Of a stretch of DNA of 64,000 nt, positions 44,922-57,735 are shown one piece after another. The notes beneath the pieces were generated by a model that saw only the letters and a program-made list of their open reading frames with translations, had not been told where the DNA came from and searched no databases. The DNA is from Dipteris shenzhenensis (lineage: Eukaryota > Polypodiophyta > Polypodiopsida > Gleicheniales), in the NCBI GenBank assembly GCA_047967505.1, contig CM106540.1; one strand, 5' to 3'. Numbering within the stretch: the first letter of the stretch is position 1; every line of letters starts with the position of its first letter. A program made the translations under genes and the position numbers.

Positions 44922-47900
44922 ATGGCATCTAATTCTCTTTCACAGATTGTCACTGAAAAGCTTGACAAGAACAACTTCTAGGCATGGAAGTTTAGAATGA
45001 CGAATTTCTTGATGGGAAAAGGCTATTGGGAATTCATTACAGGAAATGAAGAAGAACCTGTTCTTCCTAATGTTCGCAGTCAACAGGAAATGCAGGCATT
45101 TAAAGGATGGCATGAGAGAGCCAGGAAAGTTATGTACTAGCTGTCTATCAGTATTTCGGACTCCATGATTGTGCATATTCAGGATGCAAATACGCCAAAG
45201 GAGGCATGGGATACTTTGGCAAAAATGTACACCACAAATACGCAAGCCAGGAAAATGCAACTCAAACAGGAGTTGCACAATGTGCAGAGAGAAAATTTGA
45301 GCATAAATGACTACCACATGAAAGTGAAGAAAATTACAGATGCACTTGCTTCCATTGGGTCGCCAGTGGATGATGACGATTTGGTCTCTGTGACCTTGAA
45401 TGGTCTAGGAAAGGATTATGCACAGTTCCGGACATCCATTGCCGTCCGTGAAAAATTTCCTGATTTTGAGGAGTTGATTGCTCTTCTAATTTCCAAAGAG
45501 CACAGAAATGGGGGTGCATCTTCTTCAGCAGAAACTTCAAAAGAAACTGTCTTCTACTCAAATGCTGGCAGAGGTAGAGGAGGCCGATCTGTAGGCCGTG
45601 GTAGAAATCAGAATATACAGCAAACGCAAGAAAACCGGTCCTATGCAGGAGGACATGGTAACTCTAGAGGCAGGGGGAGCCAAAGAGGCCGTGGTGGATG
45701 GCAGAGAGGCCAAAATGCAAACAGCAATATTGAATGCTACTATTGTGGCAAAATGGGTCATATGGCTAAGGACTGCTATAAAAAGCAGAATGACATTATG
45801 AATGGAAAATTGCAGCAAGGCAAATATGCATCTTCTAGCAGGCAAGGTGATGACAGAAATGAGCATCTATTTATGGTGCAGCATATGACCAATTCTGTGA
45901 CAAGTGTAGAAGAACAAAATGATGTGTGGTATGTTGACTCAGGTGCGTCAAACCACATGACAGGTCACGCTGAATGGACGCAGGATGCAAGAAAAATGGA
46001 AAAACCAGGATTTGTGGAGACTGGTGATGATACTGCACATCCTATTGTGCAGATTGGCAAAATTCCTTTGTCTATGCAGGATGGGAAAAAGAAATACTTG
46101 TCTGATGTATTTCATGTCCCGAACATCACCAAGAACCTGGTTTCTGTTGGTCAGATGGTTGAGCAGGGCTTGCAGGTCAGATTTAATCCTCATGGATGCT
46201 TTGTTGAGGATATGAAAAATAATGGTCGCTTGATAGCAAAAGGAAAGAAGAAGGGCAGGATGTTTACGTTGGATGCAGACATGCCTGAATTGAGTGTAGC
46301 AATGTTTGCACATGGGACCGGTGTAGTTGTAGATATTAATATCTGGCACAAACGCATTGGTCATGTTAATATACAGCCACTTAAATCAATGCAAGCCCAA
46401 AATATTGTTGCAGGATTGCCTAAATTCAAGGTTGCAGAAATGCACAAGGTTTGTGAAGCCTGTCAATTTGGGAAACAGGCAAGGAAACCTTTTCCTAGGC
46501 ATGTTCAAGAGAGTAAAAAGCCATTGGAATTAATCCACTCTGATGTGTGGACTACAAAAGCTGCATCTATTGGAGGCTGTCACTATTTTGTCACATTTAT
46601 TGATGACTTCAGCAGAAAACTGTGGGTGTATTTTATGAAAAAGAAAAGTGAAGTGTTTGGGCACTTCAAAGCTTTCAAAGCTATGGTTGAAAAAGAAACA
46701 GGCCTGCAAATAAAATGCCTAAGGTCAGATGGAGGGGGAGAGTACCTCTCAAATGAGTTTGCAAGGTTCTTGCAGGAGCATGGTATAAAGCAGCAATATT
46801 CATGCAGTCATACCCCACAGCAAAATGGAATTGCAGAAAGAAAAAACAGGCATATTGGAGAGGTATCTCGGGCTATGCTAAATGAAAAAGATCTACCAGA
46901 TTATTATTGGGCTGAAGCAGTTGCTACAGCAGTCTATATAATGAACAGGACTCCCACTGCAGCAATACATGGCATGACGCCAGAGGAGATGTATACTAGT
47001 AGGAAACAAGATATTTCTCATTTGAAGATTTTTGGTTGCATTGCCTATGTCCATGTGCCAGATGAGTTGAGGTCCAAGTTGGATCCAAAAGCTGAGAAGT
47101 GAGTCTTTATTGGTTATTCTCTGCAGCAGAAAGGGTATAGATGCTATAACCCTTCTACACGTAAGTTCACAGTGAGCAGAGATGTTGTTTTTGATGAGAT
47201 GAGCAGCTGGTATAAACCAGTAAATGTGATGATTGATGTAGATGCACAAAATGGTAATGCTGCACAGAATGCACAGCAGCAATCACAAAATATCAGTGGA
47301 CCTTGAGTGTCCTCTACCAGTGGTTCACATACTTCGCCATGGACAGGCAGATTGAGATCAGGAGAATCCCCTCAAAGCAATGCAGAGAGTGGTATGCAGG
47401 TATCACGAAAAGGAAAAGAGAAGGTACATCAGCCCATGTTTGATGTGAATGCAGGTCACTCTTGTGTGGATGGCAAATCCAGTGGCTTAGAGCAGAGCAT
47501 TGATGATGAGTTGGGTACTCCTTCTGTTGTTACACCTGGAGTAAGGAAGACCAAGGATGTTTTGAGAGCACCTGGAAGTGAGCCTATTTTGCGCAGGTCT
47601 ACCAGGGTTAGGTATCCTGTGGATAGGCTGAAATATGATGGATTTACAGCCATTCACTATGCCTATATGGTCAAAGTGATACAGGAACCAGAACCCACTT
47701 CTTTTGAGCAAGCCATGGGAAATGAAAAATGGGAGAAAGCCATGGATGAAGAAATGGATGCCTTGGATGCTAATGCTACATGGGAATTGGTGCCTTTGCC
47801 TAAAGGCAAGAATGCAATTGGTTGTAAGTGGGTTTATAAGATCAAGCACAATGCAGATGGTACTGTGAATAGATACAAGGCAACATTAGTTGTCAAGGGG

Positions 47901-49274
47901 TATGCACAGACATATGGCATTGATTATGAAGAAACTTTCAGCCCGGTGGCAAGGATGGCAACCGTAAGAGCAGCCATTGCTATGGCTGCATCAAAGGGAT
48001 GGTCTTTACATCAGATGGATGTAAAGAATGCCTTCTTGCATGGTGATTTGCAAGAAGAGGTCTTTATGGAGCAGCCAGCAGGTTATGTTCATGCTATTCA
48101 TCCCGAGTTTCTTTGCAAGTTGAAGAAAGCCTTGTATGGCTTGAAGCAAGCACCTAGAGCATGGTCTAACAAGATAGGACAGTATCTTGTCACTATTGGC
48201 TTTCAGATTTCCAAGGCAGATTTCTCACTCTATGTGAGAAAAACAGAGAAAGGGATTATGCTGCTGGTCATTTATGTTGATGATTTGATCATCACAGGTG
48301 ATAGTGATGAAGATATCCTTCATGTGAAAATGCTATTGAGGCAGAAGTTTGAGATGAAGGATTTGGGAGAGCTGCGTTATTTCTTGGGCATTGAGGTGAT
48401 TAGATCACCAAGTGGGATACAGCTCTTGCAGAGGCAGTATGGATTGGACATGCTGTCCAAATATGGGATGACAGGCTGTAAGCCTATTTCAGTTCCTTTG
48501 GAGCAGAATGTGAAGCTGAGCACAGATGCAGGTGAGCTTCTGGAAGACCCTACTATGTACAGACGCATAGTAGGAAGTTTGATTTACATGACTATTACCA
48601 GGCCAGATTTGAGCTATGCTGTTGGGTTGGTAAGTCAGTTTATGCAGGCTCCAAGGAAACCGCATTTGGATGCGGCTAGACGCATACTCAGGTATGTGAA
48701 GTCCACATTGCAGTATGGACTATTTTATGAGGCTGGGGTTCAGATACAGTTGCATGGATACACTGATGCTGATTGGGCTGGTAGTATTTCTGATAGACGA
48801 TCTACCAGTGGGTATGTGTTTTCTTTTGGGAGTGCTGCAGTCACTTGGAGCAGCAAAAAACAGCCTACAATTGCCTTGTCGAGCACAGAGGCTGAGTACA
48901 GGGGTGCAGCAATGGCTGCATGTGAGGTAGCTTGGTTGCATAAGCTACTCTATGATATGCATCAGTCTACAGATGGGCCAGTTGTCATTTATTGTGACAA
49001 CATGAGCAGCATACACTTGGCAAAGAACCCAGTCTTTCATGCTAGAACAAAGCACATTGAGGTGCATTATCACTATGTGCGGGAGAAGGTTTTACTAGGT
49101 CTTATTGATCTAGTTTATGTCAGCACAGAGGATCAGGTAGCTGACATATTCATGAAAGCATTGGGCGTAGAGAAGCTGCGCAAGTTCAGATACCTGCTTG
49201 GTGTGCAGGAATTGGGATTGAGCTTGAGGGGGAGTGTTGAGATATCGAGCTCCACTCGCAATATGCCAGGGTGA
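44922..49274 (+). pseudogene. Gag-pol of Cop5: single frame with four stop codons
   Basis: A 1,450-codon copia polyprotein frame with no frameshift. Order: UBN2 gag (from 44922), RG-rich segment (45564-45720), CCHC knuckle (45735-45776), protease DSGAS (45936-45950), GAG-pre-integrase, integrase with catalytic D (46542), D (46728) and E (46836) in D-x35-E spacing, RT with YVDD (48273-48284), RNase H (DADWAG, TEAEY), stop inside the 3' LTR. Stops: TAG 44979 (CAG in relatives), TAG 45138 (TGG), TGA 47100 and TGA 47304. The last two occur at the same codons in Cop3. They leave two large open parts, 645 codons (gag to integrase) and 655 codons (RT to RNase H). VADIFMKALG replaces the usual IFTKALG. 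Confidence 0.95.
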
Positions 49275-49589
49275 CCGTTGTGTATTTATGTCATCGACTT
49301 GTTAGAGCTGGAGATGCGGTTGGTACACCGCCCACGAATAATAGCTAGATGACAGCTATCCTTATCTACTCTAGTTTGTGGCTCAGTTAGTATGCCACCT
49401 TAGTTAGTTGAGTTTGGTTTGAGACCCACATATAGGGTTCTTCTATTTCTTTGTACTAGAGTTCTTTTGGCTTTCACAACTAAGAAGAGGAAAACTGTTT
49501 TCAGCCTCCACCTTTGTGTGTATTCCCCCATTTGTGCATGTGAGAAAGCCGTAAGTGAGACTCCTTCCCTCTCTCCCACAATCTTCACA
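49235..49589 (+). repeat. 3' LTR of Cop5
   Basis: 355 bp; has an extra AG in GTTAGAGCTGG relative to the 5' LTR. Confidence 0.9.
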
Positions 49590-49594
49590 TTGAA

Positions 49595-52095
49595 CTCGCA
49601 AATCCCCCTCCACCTATGAATGACATTGAAGATATCCCTATGCAGATGGGTGAGAGAGATGACATATGCAACATTACTGTGCCTTTGATCCACAAGGAAT
49701 ATAATTAAGTCTAAGCCATAGTGGATGGTGGAGCAGGTGTAAATGTCCTATTAAAGGAGCTCTACGAAGAATGGGGTCTCCCACCAATGCAAAAGGCTAA
49801 TTTCAACATACGCCTTGCCAATGATTCACAGGCTAAACCCTTCGGGGCAGTGAATGGCGTGTCCACAAAGATCACAGAAGTCCGCTTTTCCCTTCAATTC
49901 ACAATCTTGGATCTCCCCAAAAAATCCTATCAAGTCTTACTGGGACATCCTTGGTTACGAGAAGCATCAGTCCTCCATGACGGGGGAGCTGATAGATTGA
50001 CAATCCAGAATCATGACACCGCAGTCAGGGTGAATGTGGGGACAGGAGCTATTAAATCAATTGTGCCCAGAGCGTTGGATGACACATCTTCAACAACAAT
50101 CTCAAGCAAATTATCTCCCTTGCAACAGCATGCCATAGTAGGTGACTCACAAAGCAATGTCAATAACTGGATACAAACATTGGCAACCATCAACAACTGC
50201 CATTCATTAGACCCCATCTTCTCACAGATCGATGCTAAGGTGCTGCAAGTAGATCCTCCACTCCAACATGAAGAACCAATCAATCTAGAGATGCCATTCT
50301 TTATGGCTGACCTCAAGTGGGATAATGAACCTGAAGAAGATACCCTATATATGACTCAGATTTTCCTTGGGACCTTGAAATAGAAGCTACAAATATTGAA
50401 ATTGAAGGTCAAATCTTTGATAATGACTTAGCCATTCTGCATGCCCTAATGGCAGTCAAGCTCCCAAAAGTTGAACCTCCAAAGTTGAATAACAGCAGAA
50501 GATCCCGCAAGAAAGTTGAAGGAGGAAATCATAGAAAAGCCACAAGGCCGAGCACTTCAATGAATTCGAACGAGTCCAATCAAGGATCGTTGAATTGTAC
50601 CTTGCAAAGTCGGCTCCTTCAAAATCAGGACCACCGCCTCTTGAATGGTCCCCTAAGGGATAGGAAGGAGTATGCGCAGCAAATGAACCCTTACTTGGAA
50701 ACACCTTACCAGTGGAAAAGTTACCCCACAGTTCCCAATGTAAGAAGTTTCGAAAATATAAGCCACATGTGCGGATGAAGCTTTATCAAGAGACTTCAAA
50801 AAAAGAAAGTCAAGAAGAGCCTAACAAATTAATAAATGCAACTATGCCACCCAGTACACATGACACATGTCAGGCTAGTTCAACCCCATCAGAGGCTGAT
50901 CTTCGAGAAGTGATGGAATACTTCAAGAATTATACAAGTGGCAGTGTGCCAATAGCAATGCCAAGACCACTGAGAGAATCTGAAGTTCAAGAAACGGATA
51001 GCATTGGAGAAACTCCAATCTATGAGGGGCAAGATTAACCTCGCCCTTGAAGGGGAGGAAGAAAAATTGTTTTCATTGGGAAACAGCTTCGTCAAGAGGA
51101 TGAAACCAAACTCAAAGAACTAATGAAATACCGTGACTGCCTAGCATGGTCATACAAAGAGATGAAAGGAATTTCACCAAAAGTGGCAGTACACACGATA
51201 CTTATAAGGGAAGGTGCTCACCCTACAGTATGTGGACCTTATCGCACAAATCCTAAATGTGGCACCATGGTTTATGATGAGCTAGAAAAACTCCTAGATG
51301 CCGGATTCATCTACAAGATAGAGCACACTGATTGGGTTTCACCCATTGTCATTGAACCTAAATGCAACAAGAAGCTCAGAATATGTGTAAACTTAAAAAA
51401 TGTGAATGCCGCCACAATTAGGGATCACTATCCTCTACCCTTAACAAAAACAGTGTTGGAAAAGGTGGCAGGATCCAAAATATATAGCTTCTTGGATGGC
51501 TTCAGTGGCTATAACCAAGTGCAAATTGCTCCTCAAGACCAATCAAAAATAGCATTTGCTATAGAATGGGGTATTTTTGCATATCGAGTCATGCCATTTG
51601 GGCTTTGTAATGCCGGCCACATTCCAACGAGTCATGTTCACAGCTTTCAAGTCATTTTTGAATAAGTTTTTACAGGTGTTCTTGGATGATTTGTGCATCC
51701 ATTCAAACAAACAGGACCACTTCAAATGTCTTGAAGAAACACTAATCAAATGCAGGGAGTATGGCATCTCCCTAAATCCAACAAAATGCTAGTTCATGGT
51801 CACCCATGGAGTTGTTTTGGGACACATCGTCTCTCAACATGGGATTGCAACTGACATGGACAAAATCAAAATCGTCATGGAATTGCCTTCTCCTACAAAT
51901 TCCAAAGGTGTACAGGTCTTTATGGGACATGTCGGCCATTATAGAAGATTTATATTACGATATGCCATGATAGCTAGACCACTTGACAAATTATTAGTGG
52001 AATTCTTATGGAGCGAAGAGTGCAACCAAGCCTTTGAGCTTTTAAAGTGGTTCCTAATCATGAGCATCTGTTTCTTGATAATGCACTTTGACTAA
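49595..52095 (+). pseudogene. Gyp2 protease and RT (Ty3/gypsy)
   Basis: Continuation of Gyp2 after Cop5. The retropepsin-like part reads AIVDGGAGVNVLLKELYEEW and QVLLGHPWL (about 49718-49960). A low-similarity linker follows. RT, from 51123: CLAWSYKEMKGI, WVSPIVIEPKCNKKLRICV, YSFLDGFSGYNQVQIAPQDQ, VMPFGL, then a frameshift, FLDDLCIHSNKQDH in place of the YLDD motif, and FMGHVGHYRRFI. It stops at about 52095 at the start of RNase H. Integrase and a 3' LTR are absent. Gyp1 is a relative, but the two are not close copies. Confidence 0.85.
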
Positions 52096-52109
52096 TTTCA
52101 TGTCTAATT

Positions 52110-52920
52110 TCATCAGTATCAGAGAATGTGCAACCTACTTGCAAGAGTCTGATCAGCGGTGTCTTGAAATACAATCTTGTGATTGGCTAAGCCAAGCACT
52201 AGGCCTGGAGACTATCCTGGATTGCCTATGGAGCTATCGTAGCACAGCAAGGATCTAGATGAGAGCCCTCATAATCATGACACGCATGCAAAGTATACAT
52301 AGAGATTACACTTGGGGGATGGTGGCTTGGTTGACAGAGGGAGGACACGAATTTTAGATTGATGAGATCTCCCCAGCCTATCGGAGAGCATTCAGAGGAT
52401 TGCACTCCATGAGGTAGTCTCCCCTGACACCCTAGCTCCTCCTTCTCCTAGGGAGGACAGTGTCTGGGAGGTGGTAGCCAACATCATGGCTTGGAACATT
52501 TGGGTGGCTCGGTGTAGTATTGTGATGGGAGAGCACCCAGTTCCACCCTCGGCCACCTTGGTTGTCATCTAGTGGGATATCATTTACACTCTATGGTCCA
52601 CCTAGGAGCACGGGACTCCAGGCTTCAGGGCAACTATTGAGAGGCGTGCTCGTTTTTGCAAGGCTTGGCCTGCAAGCATTTTCTACATTTTCACTCCATG
52701 AGGGATTCGATGGCTGTATAGTCCCCCCACTTGGCTATTAGCCCCAGTTCTAGAGATCCCCTAGGCAGTGAGCTGGGCTTCTCTGGAACAGCAGGCTGGA
52801 TTTTCTTTTAGCCTTTTTTGGTTTTTTTTCATACTCAGCACCTTTAGGGCTATTGTCTTGTATGAAATCTTTCAAGCATTAACAGAAGGTTCCTTTATTT
52901 GAAAAAAATAAATAAATATA
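52110..52920 (+). pseudogene. LINE-like 3' end with A-rich tail
   Basis: Frames include VVANIMAWNIWVARCSIVMG and a Cys-poor end reading ATIERRARFCKAWP, resembling the C-terminal region after RT in plant L1-type LINEs. A T-rich 3' UTR follows, then an A-rich tail (about 52899-52919). Several stops. No RT motif is present, so this is a 5'-truncated scrap at best. Confidence 0.4.
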
Positions 52921-53140
52921 GATAACAACATGCACGAGGAACAAAAATGGTCATACAAACTCATGAAGAGAAAGCGAATCCAGGAAGATCCAAAAAAGCA
53001 ACCAAAGACGAAGAGAGTAATGAAAGAGGAGAACATGTTAAATGCATTGGGATATCTATGTTGCAAGCGAAGATGTATGCGCTTCATTGATCTTCTTGCA
53101 GACATCAGGGAATGTAGAGGACACATGTGGTAAAGAAGAG
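52921..53140 (+). pseudogene. Gene Z fragment, duplicated
   Basis: Plus-strand copy of an internal piece of gene Z (minus, around 62270-62475): the shared segments are KRKRIQEDP, MKEENMLNALGYLCCKRRCM and DIRECRGH, with one extra codon. It begins right after the LINE-like A-rich tail. That position could mean LINE-mediated transduction, or simply a breakpoint. 53141-53408 is AT-rich spacer with nothing recognised. Confidence 0.75.
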
Positions 53141-53408
53141 GAAGCAGGAGACTAGCATCTCAAGTAGCGAGTAAACATATGTAGGTATGTGTAAAAAACA
53201 AACTACTTCGAACTTACACAAACATAACACTCAAGGGCAAGGAGAGTAAAATTTTTTTTCCATTTCTAGCCAAACATATCTATCCCAAGCATCATCCTTG
53301 GGTTACTACCTTAAGAATTTTTCTTTATTTCTTAAATAGAAGCCACATGATAAACAATCAGGCTAGGTAGTGGGCACGAATGCGTAGAGCATGCAATTTT
53401 GATAATTT

Positions 53409-53754
53409 TGTTGAGATATCGAGCTCCACTCGTGTGATATGCCAGGGTGACTATTGTGCATTTATGTCACCGTCTTGTTAGCTACAGATGCGGTTGGTAC
53501 ACCACCCACGAATAATAGCTGGATGACAGCTAACCTTATCTACTCTAGTTTGTGTATGCCACCTTAGTTAGTTGAGTTTGGTTTGAGACCCACATATAGG
53601 GTTCTTCTATTTCTTTGTACTAGAGTTCTTTTGGCTTTCACAACTAAGAAGAGGAAAATTGTTTTTAGCCTCCACCTTTGTGTGTGTACTCCCCCATTGT
53701 GTATGTGAGAAAGCCGCAAGTGAGACTCCTTCCTTCTCTCCCATTATCTTCACA
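53409..53754 (+). repeat. 5' LTR of Cop6
   Basis: TGTTGAGATATC to TATCTTCACA; 346 bp. Confidence 0.85.
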
Positions 53755-54276
53755 TGGTATTAGAGCCTTGTTCGTGGTAAGGAGCTCAAGAAAGCAAACC
53801 AAGTTCACAGTGTCTTGGTAAGAGGACCAGTGTTGCTTTCCTATTTCGAGTTTGGGAGCAAATCTCTGCAGGTAGCATAGCTAGAAGTGCAAGAGTGCAT
53901 TGTCTCAGATTGAGACGCCCTTTGCGGTGTGGCAAGAGCACAGTATATGCTACGGGCGAGGGCAAATCCCACGGTGACTTTATTTTTCTGATTCGAGGCC
54001 ATTTCCATTTTGAAGGCGTAGTTAGAAAAAGGCCCTGTTTTTCCTGTGCGACCACTGCTCTGCTGGTCGTTGAAAAGTTGCCATAAAAATTGCATCGTAT
54101 GCCTGTGTGCAAAGATATTGGGAGTTGCAAAATCATGCTTGTTGCCTGTTGATGCAAAATCGTCACTAGGAAGTGACTATGTGGTCAAATACCACTTTCG
54201 TCAGTTTTGCAAATTGGCCCGTGTGAGGCAAAAGCTGTGTTTTTCGCAGTGATAGAATATTTTGTAGTGTTCTGTA

Positions 54277-57200
54277 ATGGCATCTAATTCTCTTTCACAA
54301 ATTGTCACAGAAAAGCTTGACAAGAACAACTTCCAGGCATGGAAGTTTAGAATGACGAATTTCCTTATGGGAAAAGGCTATTGGGAGTTCATTATAGGAA
54401 ATGAAGAAGAACCAGTTCTTCCTAATGTTCCCAATCAATAGGAAATGCAGGCATTTAAAGGATGGCATGAGAGACCCAGAAAAGTTATGTACTGGCTGTC
54501 TAACAGTATTTCGGATTCTATGATTGTGCATATTCAGGATGCAAGTACGCCAAAGGAGGCATGGGATACTTTGGCAAAAATGTACAGCACAAATATGTAA
54601 GCTAAGAAAATGCAACTCAAACAGCAGTTGCACAATGTGTAGAGAGAAAATGTGAGCATCAATGACTACCACATGAAGGTGAAGAAAATTGCAGATGCCC
54701 TTGCTTCCATTGGGTCGCCAGTGGAAGATGATGATCTAGTTTCCATGACCTTGAATGGTCTAGGAAAGGATTATGCACAGTTCCAGACATCTATTGCCAT
54801 CTGTGAAAAATTTCCTAATTTTGAAGAGTTGTTTGCTCTTCTACTTTCTGAAGAGCAGAGAAATGGGGGTGCATCTTCTTTAGGAGGAACTTCAAAAGAA
54901 ACTGTCTTCTACTCAAATGCTAGAAGAGGTAGAGGCAAAGGTAGAGGAGGCCGATCTACAGGCCATGGTAGAAATCAAAATATGCAGCAAACTCAAGAAA
55001 ACCAGTCCTATACAGGAGAATGTGGTAACTCTAGAGGCAGGGGGAGCCAAAGAGGCCGTGGTGGATGGCAGAGAGGCCAAAATGCAAACAACAATGTTGA
55101 ATGCTACTACTATGGTAAAATGGGTCATATGGCTAAGGACTGCTACAAAAAGAAGAATGACATTATGAATGGAAAACTACAGCAAGGCAATTAGGCATCT
55201 TCCAGTAGACAGGGTGATGACAGAAATGAGCATCTATTTATGGTGCAGCATATGACCAATTTTGTGACAAGTGCAGAAGAACAAAATGATGTGTGGTATG
55301 TTGACTCAGGTGCGTCAAACCACATGACAAGTCATGCAGAATGGATGCAAGATGCAAGGAAAATGGAAAAACTAGGATTTGTGGAGATTGGTGATGATAC
55401 TGCACATCCTATTGTCCAGATTGGTAAAATTCCTTTGTCTATGCAGGATGGGAAAAAGAAATACCTATCTGATCTATTTCATGTCCTGAACATCACCAAG
55501 AACTTGGTTTCTATTGGTCAAATGGTTGAGCAGGGCTTGTAGGTCAGATTTAATCCTCATGGATGCTTTGTTGAGGATATGAAAAATAACGGTCGCTTGA
55601 TAGCAAAAGGAAAGAAGAAGGGTAGGATGTTTACGTTGGATGCAGACATGCCTCAATTGAGTGCAGCAATGTTTGCACATGGGACCAGTCTAGTTGCAAA
55701 AATTGATATCTGGCACACACGCATTGGTCATGTTAATATACAGTGACTTAAATCAATGCAAGCCCAAAATATTGTTGTAGGATTGCCTAAATTCAAGGTT
55801 GGAGAAATGCATAAGGTTTGTGAAGCTTGTCAATTTGGAAAACAAGCAAGGAAACCATTTCCTAGGCATGTTCAAGAGAGTAAAAAGCCATTGGAATTAA
55901 TCCACTCTGATGTGTGGACTACTAAAGCTGCATCTATTGGAGGCTATCACTATTTTGTCACTTTTATTGATGACTTCAGCAGAAAAGTTTGGGTGTATTT
56001 TATGAAAAAGAAAAGTGAAGTGTTTGGGCACTTCAAATAGGCCAGCAAATAAAATGCCTAAGGTCAGATGGAGGGGGAGAGTATCTCTCAAATGAGTTTG
56101 CAAGGTTCCTGCAAGAGCATGGCATAAAGCAGCAATATTCATGCAGTCATACCCCACAACAAAATGGACTTGCAGAAAGGAAAAACAGGCATATTGGAGA
56201 GGTATCTCGGGCCATGCTAAATGAGAAAGATCTACCAGATTATTATTGGGTTGAAGCAGTTGCTACAGCAATTTACATAATGAACAGGACTCCCACTACA
56301 GCAATACATGGCATGACGCTAGAGGAGATGTATACTGGTAGGAAACCAGACGTTTCTCATTTGAAAATTTTTGGTTGCATTGCCTATGTTCATGTGCCAG
56401 ATGAGTTGAGGTCCACATTGGATCCAAAAGCTGAGAAGTGCATCTTTATTAGTTATTCTCTGCAGCAGAAAGGGTATAGATGCTATAACCCTTCTACTCG
56501 TAACTTTACAGTGAGCAGAGATGTTGTTTTTGATGAGATGAGCAGCTGGTATAAACCAATAAATGTGATGATTGATGTAGATGCACAAAATGGTAATGCT
56601 GCACAGAATTCAATGCAGCAGTCACAAAATATCAGTGGACCTGTAGTGTCCTCTAGCAGTGGTTCACATACTTCACCATGGACAGGCAGATTGAGATCAG
56701 GAGAATCTCCTCAAAGCAATGCAGATAGTGGTACGCAGGTATCATGAAAAGGAAAAGAGAAGGTACATCAGCCCATGTTTGATGTGAATGCAGGTCACTC
56801 TTATGTGGATGGTGAATCCAGTGGCTCAGAACATAGCATTGATGATGAGTTGGGTATTCCTTCTATTATTACACCTAGAGTAAGGAAGACCAGGGATTTT
56901 TTGAGAGCACTCGGAAGTGAGCCTTTTTTGCACAGGTCTACCAGAGCTAGGTATCCTGTGGATAGGCTGAAATATGATGGATTTACATCCATTCACTATG
57001 CCTATATGGCCAAAGTGATACAGGAACCAGAACCCACTTCTTTTGAGAAAGCCATGGGAAATGAAAAATGGGAGAAAGCCATGGATGAAGAAATGGATGC
57101 CTTGGAAGCAAATGCTACATGGGAATTGGTGCCTTTGCAAGAATGCAATTGACTGTAAGTGGGTTTATAAGATCAAGCACAATGCAGATGGTTCTACGAA

Positions 57201-57735
57201 TAGATACAAGGCAAGATTAGTTGTCAAGGGGTATGCACAGACATATGGCATTGATTATGAAAAAACATTCAGTCCGGTTGCAAGGATGGCAACTGTAAGA
57301 GTAGTCATTGCTATGGCTGCATCAAAGGGATGGTCTTTACATCAGATGGATGTAAAGAATGCCTTCTTGCATGGTGATTTGCAAGAAGAGGTCTTTATGG
57401 AGCAGCCAGCAGGTTGTGTTCATGCTATTCATCTCGAGTTTGTCTGCAGGTTCAAGAAAGCCTTGTATGGCTTGAAGAAAGCACCTAGAGCATGGTCTGA
57501 CAAGATAGGACAGTATCTTGTCACTATTGGCTTTTAGATTTTCAAGGCAGATTTCTCACTCTATGTGAGAAAAATAGAGAAAGGGATTATCCTGCTTCTC
57601 ATTTATGTTGATGATTTGATCATCACAGGTGATAGTGATGAAGATATCCTTCATGTGAAAATGCTATTGAAGCATAAGTTTGAGATGAAGGATTTGGGAG
57701 AGCTGCGTTATTTCTTGGGCATTGAGGTGATTATT
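54277..57735 (+). pseudogene. Gag-pol of Cop6, multiply broken
   Basis: Same domain order as Cop5 up to the RT. Open stretches are 54652-55194 (gag, RG segment, altered knuckle), 55240-55542 (DSGAS protease), 55756-56040 (pre-integrase, integrase start), 56214-56747 (integrase end), 56775-57152 and 57043-57537 (RT). It keeps TGC ATC and a non-TGA codon at the two places where Cop3 and Cop5 share TGA stops, so those stops are not ancestral to the family. Confidence 0.85.

Larger units (their letters stand above)
44025..49589 (+). mobile_element. Cop5: best-preserved full-length copia element
   Basis: 5' LTR 44025-44377 (353 bp), 3' LTR 49235-49589 (355 bp), perfect target duplication TTGAA (44020-44024 and 49590-49594). 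PBS TGGTATCAGAGCC from 44378, PPT GAGGGGGAG before the 3' LTR. LTRs differ at about 3 sites plus a 2-bp insertion. Inserted into Gyp2 between its gag-like and protease regions. It serves here as the reference for the other Cop copies. Confidence 0.95.
53409..57735 (+). mobile_element. Cop6: copia element truncated in RT
   Basis: 5' LTR 53409-53754 (346 bp, several differences from Cop5), PBS TGGTATTAGAGCC, leader, and gag-pol from the ATG at 54277 through integrase and RT (YVDD retained) to GIEVI at about 57735. It then joins inverted Cop sequence. Stops lie where relatives have CAG or CAA (for example TAG 54439), an integrase deletion of about 37 bp is near 56036, and the knuckle first-Cys pair reads CYYYGK. 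Confidence 0.85.
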
